Below, piece after piece: positions 5,160 through 6,561 of a stretch of 6,561 bases of DNA. Positions within the stretch are counted from its first letter, which is position 1, and each line of letters opens with the position of its first letter. The position numbers and the translations under genes were made by a program. Location: contig JAKALC010000041.1 in assembly GCA_021813335.1 (NCBI GenBank), positions 1 to 6,561 on the forward strand. The letters are read 5' to 3'. The notes beneath the pieces are model-generated. The model did not search any database and was not told the origin of the DNA. It saw nothing but the letters and a program-made list of their open reading frames with translations. The DNA is from a bacterium. GTDB taxonomy: Bacteria; Patescibacteriota; Minisyncoccia; Phycocordibacterales; SBAW01.

Positions 5160-6314
5160 ATGGCCAAACATACCAGCAAGAACAGCATCCCCGCACAGGC
5201 GCTCGCGCTCCACAAGAAGCTCCGCGGAAAGATCCGCATCGAACCCGCGCTCAAGGTAAAAGACCGCGCCGCGCTCTCGCTCGTCTATACACCCGGTGTC
5301 GCCGCCGTATCGACCCACGTCGCGAAGCGCCCCGGGGAGGCGCGCGATTACACCATCAAGGGGAGGATGGTCGCCGTTATTTCCGACGGTTCCGCCGTCC
5401 TGGGGCTCGGCAACATCGGCGCATTGGGGGCGCTGCCGGTGATGGAAGGGAAGTGCGCTCTCTTCAAGACCTTCGCGAACGTCGACGCGTTCCCCATCGT
5501 TCTCGATACGCAGGACACGGAGAAGGTCATCGAAGCGGTGCTCGCCGTGGCACCCGCGTTCGGCGGCATCAACCTCGAAGACTTCGCCGCGCCGCGCTGC
5601 TTCGAGATAGAGGCGAGGCTCAAGGAGAAGCTCGATATTCCCGTGATGCACGACGATCAGCACGGCACGGCGATCGCGGTCTTGGCAGGCCTCATCAATG
5701 CGGCGAAGGTCGCCCGCAAGAAGCTGCCTGAACTTCGCGTCGTCATCTCCGGCGCGGGTGCTGCGGGAACGGCCATCGCGAAGCTTTTCCTCCTCGCGGG
5801 CATCCGCGATATCATCGTGCTCGACAGCAAGGGCACCATCACGCACGGCCGCGAAGGCCTCGCGGGGCACAAGCTCGAGCTTTCGGAAGCGACGAACCCG
5901 CGCGCGGTCGCGGGAGGGCTAGACGAAGCGCTCCGCGGCGCCGATGTCTTCATCGGCGTTTCGGGCCCCAACCTTATGAACGCCTCGCACGTGCGCCGTA
6001 TGGCGGAGAAGCCGATCGTCTTCGCGATGGCGAACCCGACGCCCGAGATTATGCCCGAAGAAGCGAAAAAGGGCGGCGCCTACATCGTCGCGACCGGCCG
6101 CTCCGACTTTCCGAACCAAATAAACAACTCACTCGTATTCCCGGGCGTTTTCCGCGGGGCTCTGGACCGCCGCGTGCCGAAAATAACCGATGAGATGAAG
6201 CTTCGCGCCGCGAAGAATCTCGCCGCGCTCGTCGCGAGGCCCACGCCCGACAAGATCGTTCCCGACCCGTTCGACCGGCGCGTCGCGCCCGCGGTCGCGA
6301 AGGCGATACGCTAA
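5160..6314 (+). CDS. Malic enzyme, NAD(P)-dependent, short bacterial type (oxaloacetate-decarboxylating malate dehydrogenase)
   Basis: Cytoplasmic enzyme that oxidatively decarboxylates malate to pyruvate and CO2 with a divalent metal ion, linking C4 acids to pyruvate and supplying NAD(P)H. The protein has 384 residues, the usual size of the single-domain bacterial enzyme without the phosphotransacetylase-like tail of E. coli MaeB. Visible motifs are YTPGVA with the catalytic Tyr43, EGKCALFK with the probable catalytic Lys98, and NLEDF with metal ligands E140 and D141. Further on are HDDQHGTA (164-171), the Rossmann loop GAGAAG (198-203), ANPTPEI (291-297) and SDFPNQINNS (315-324). The residue after the second strand is Asp222 in VLDSKG, which does not settle NAD versus NADP. 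The start at 5160 is preferred over a GTG 27 codons upstream, because the promoter lies inside that extension. The stop is six bases from the convergent stop of the next gene. Confidence 0.94.
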   Translation: MAKHTSKNSIPAQALALHKKLRGKIRIEPALKVKDRAALSLVYTPGVAAVSTHVAKRPGEARDYTIKGRMVAVISDGSAVLGLGNIGALGALPVMEGKCALFKTFANVDAFPIVLDTQDTEKVIEAVLAVAPAFGGINLEDFAAPRCFEIEARLKEKLDIPVMHDDQHGTAIAVLAGLINAAKVARKKLPELRVVISGAGAAGTAIAKLFLLAGIRDIIVLDSKGTITHGREGLAGHKLELSEATNPRAVAGGLDEALRGADVFIGVSGPNLMNASHVRRMAEKPIVFAMANPTPEIMPEEAKKGGAYIVATGRSDFPNQINNSLVFPGVFRGALDRRVPKITDEMKLRAAKNLAALVARPTPDKIVPDPFDRRVAPAVAKAIR

Positions 6315-6320
6315 CCCGCT

Positions 6321-6561
6321 CTACTGCGCCGCAGGTTCGAGGCGAAGCTCCGAGGGCGGCGGGGCCTTTCCGACGTGAAGCCACTTTACGAACTCGCCGA
6401 CCTGCATAAAGACGAACGCCCATGCCCACACGAAGATCGCAAGCCGCCAGGAGATGCCCGCGGGCATAAGGAAGCCGGATACGGCAAGAAGGGTCGCCGC
6501 GGCCTGCGTCGCGCCTGTGGCCGCGATGACGCCCCAGCTCGGAAGATACCGCCACCAGCGT
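6321..6561 (-). CDS. C-terminal part of an unrecognised membrane protein (5' end beyond window)
   Basis: An open frame enters from the right edge and ends at TAG (6321-6323), giving 79 visible C-terminal residues. Two hydrophobic stretches, about residues 9-33 of the visible part (GVIAATGATQAAATLLAVSG) and 38-54 (WRLAIFVWAWAFVFMQV), look like membrane helices separated by a short turn. A polar, proline-containing tail ends in LEPAAQ. The composition, rich in Trp and aromatic residues at helix ends, is typical of integral membrane proteins. No family is recognised from this fragment. The gene converges on the malic enzyme gene with a six-base gap and no visible terminator between them. Confidence 0.7.
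   Translation of the reverse strand, partial: RWWRYLPSWGVIAATGATQAAATLLAVSGFLMPAGISWRLAIFVWAWAFVFMQVGEFVKWLHVGKAPPPSELRLEPAAQ

Noticed and set aside
5043..5870. 275-codon minus-strand frame opposite the malic enzyme gene
   Set aside because: It is antisense to clear malic enzyme motifs. Its last codons (MFSLAEGL) overlap the small gene's start by ATGA, which looked like a coupled leader peptide, but the nearby GGGGAG sits directly against that ATG, too close to act as a ribosome binding site.
1..6561. CRISPR array, transposon ends, toxin-antitoxin or phage genes
   Set aside because: No regularly spaced repeats, terminal inverted repeats, transposase motifs or toxin-antitoxin-sized gene pairs were seen on either strand.

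Overview
The window is a GC-rich, tightly packed bacterial chromosome segment with five protein-coding regions on the minus strand, one on the plus strand, and a short plus-strand tRNA locus. All genes that can be named are housekeeping genes: pyrimidine synthesis, DNA repair and central carbon metabolism. There is no transposase, integrase, CRISPR array, toxin pair or other accessory system. The organism cannot be fixed from the sequence alone. Short intergenic gaps, nearly leaderless promoters, a RecG with an extra segment after helicase motif Ia, and GCGAGYGAGYG-type intergenic repeats would fit a GC-rich member of the Candidate Phyla Radiation (Patescibacteria, for example Parcubacteria). 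That placement is an inference of low to moderate strength.

Layout. Bases 1-1012 (minus) hold most of pyrC, class II dihydroorotase, whose last codons lie beyond the left edge. Bases 1013-1144 hold a strong intrinsic terminator for the upstream gene and a possible pyrC promoter with an inverted repeat. Bases 1145-2092 (minus) hold pyrD, a class 1 dihydroorotate dehydrogenase, with a plausible promoter at 2151-2179. The two enzymes catalyse consecutive steps of de novo UMP synthesis (carbamoyl-aspartate to dihydroorotate to orotate). They lie in the same direction, but the terminator suggests largely separate transcription.

Bases 2214-2522 (plus) hold the least ordinary part of the window. 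One intact tRNA with anticodon UAU (predicted Ile, codon AUA) is flanked by a 5' half-tRNA on one side and a degenerate, D-arm-poor tRNA-like copy on the other. AT-rich hairpins and GAGCGAG repeats lie between the first two. Bases 2531-4696 (minus) hold recG, the branch-migrating helicase, with a Val in place of a conserved Gly in motif VI and a promoter placed so that its mRNA would be leaderless. Bases 4729-4757 are a textbook terminator for the small gene at 4765-5046 (minus), which encodes an unrecognised 93-residue protein with HxxC and CxxC pairs.

Bases 5047-5159 are a divergent promoter region. The malic enzyme gene (5160-6314, plus) starts here from a good sigma70-like promoter that again leaves almost no 5' leader. 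Six bases past its stop, converging on it, is the 3' end of an unrecognised membrane protein gene (6321-6561, minus), cut by the right edge.

No undescribed multi-gene system was found. The observations most worth checking are the tRNA remnants, the UAU anticodon, the RecG motif VI change, and the coexistence of leaderless and strongly Shine-Dalgarno-led genes.
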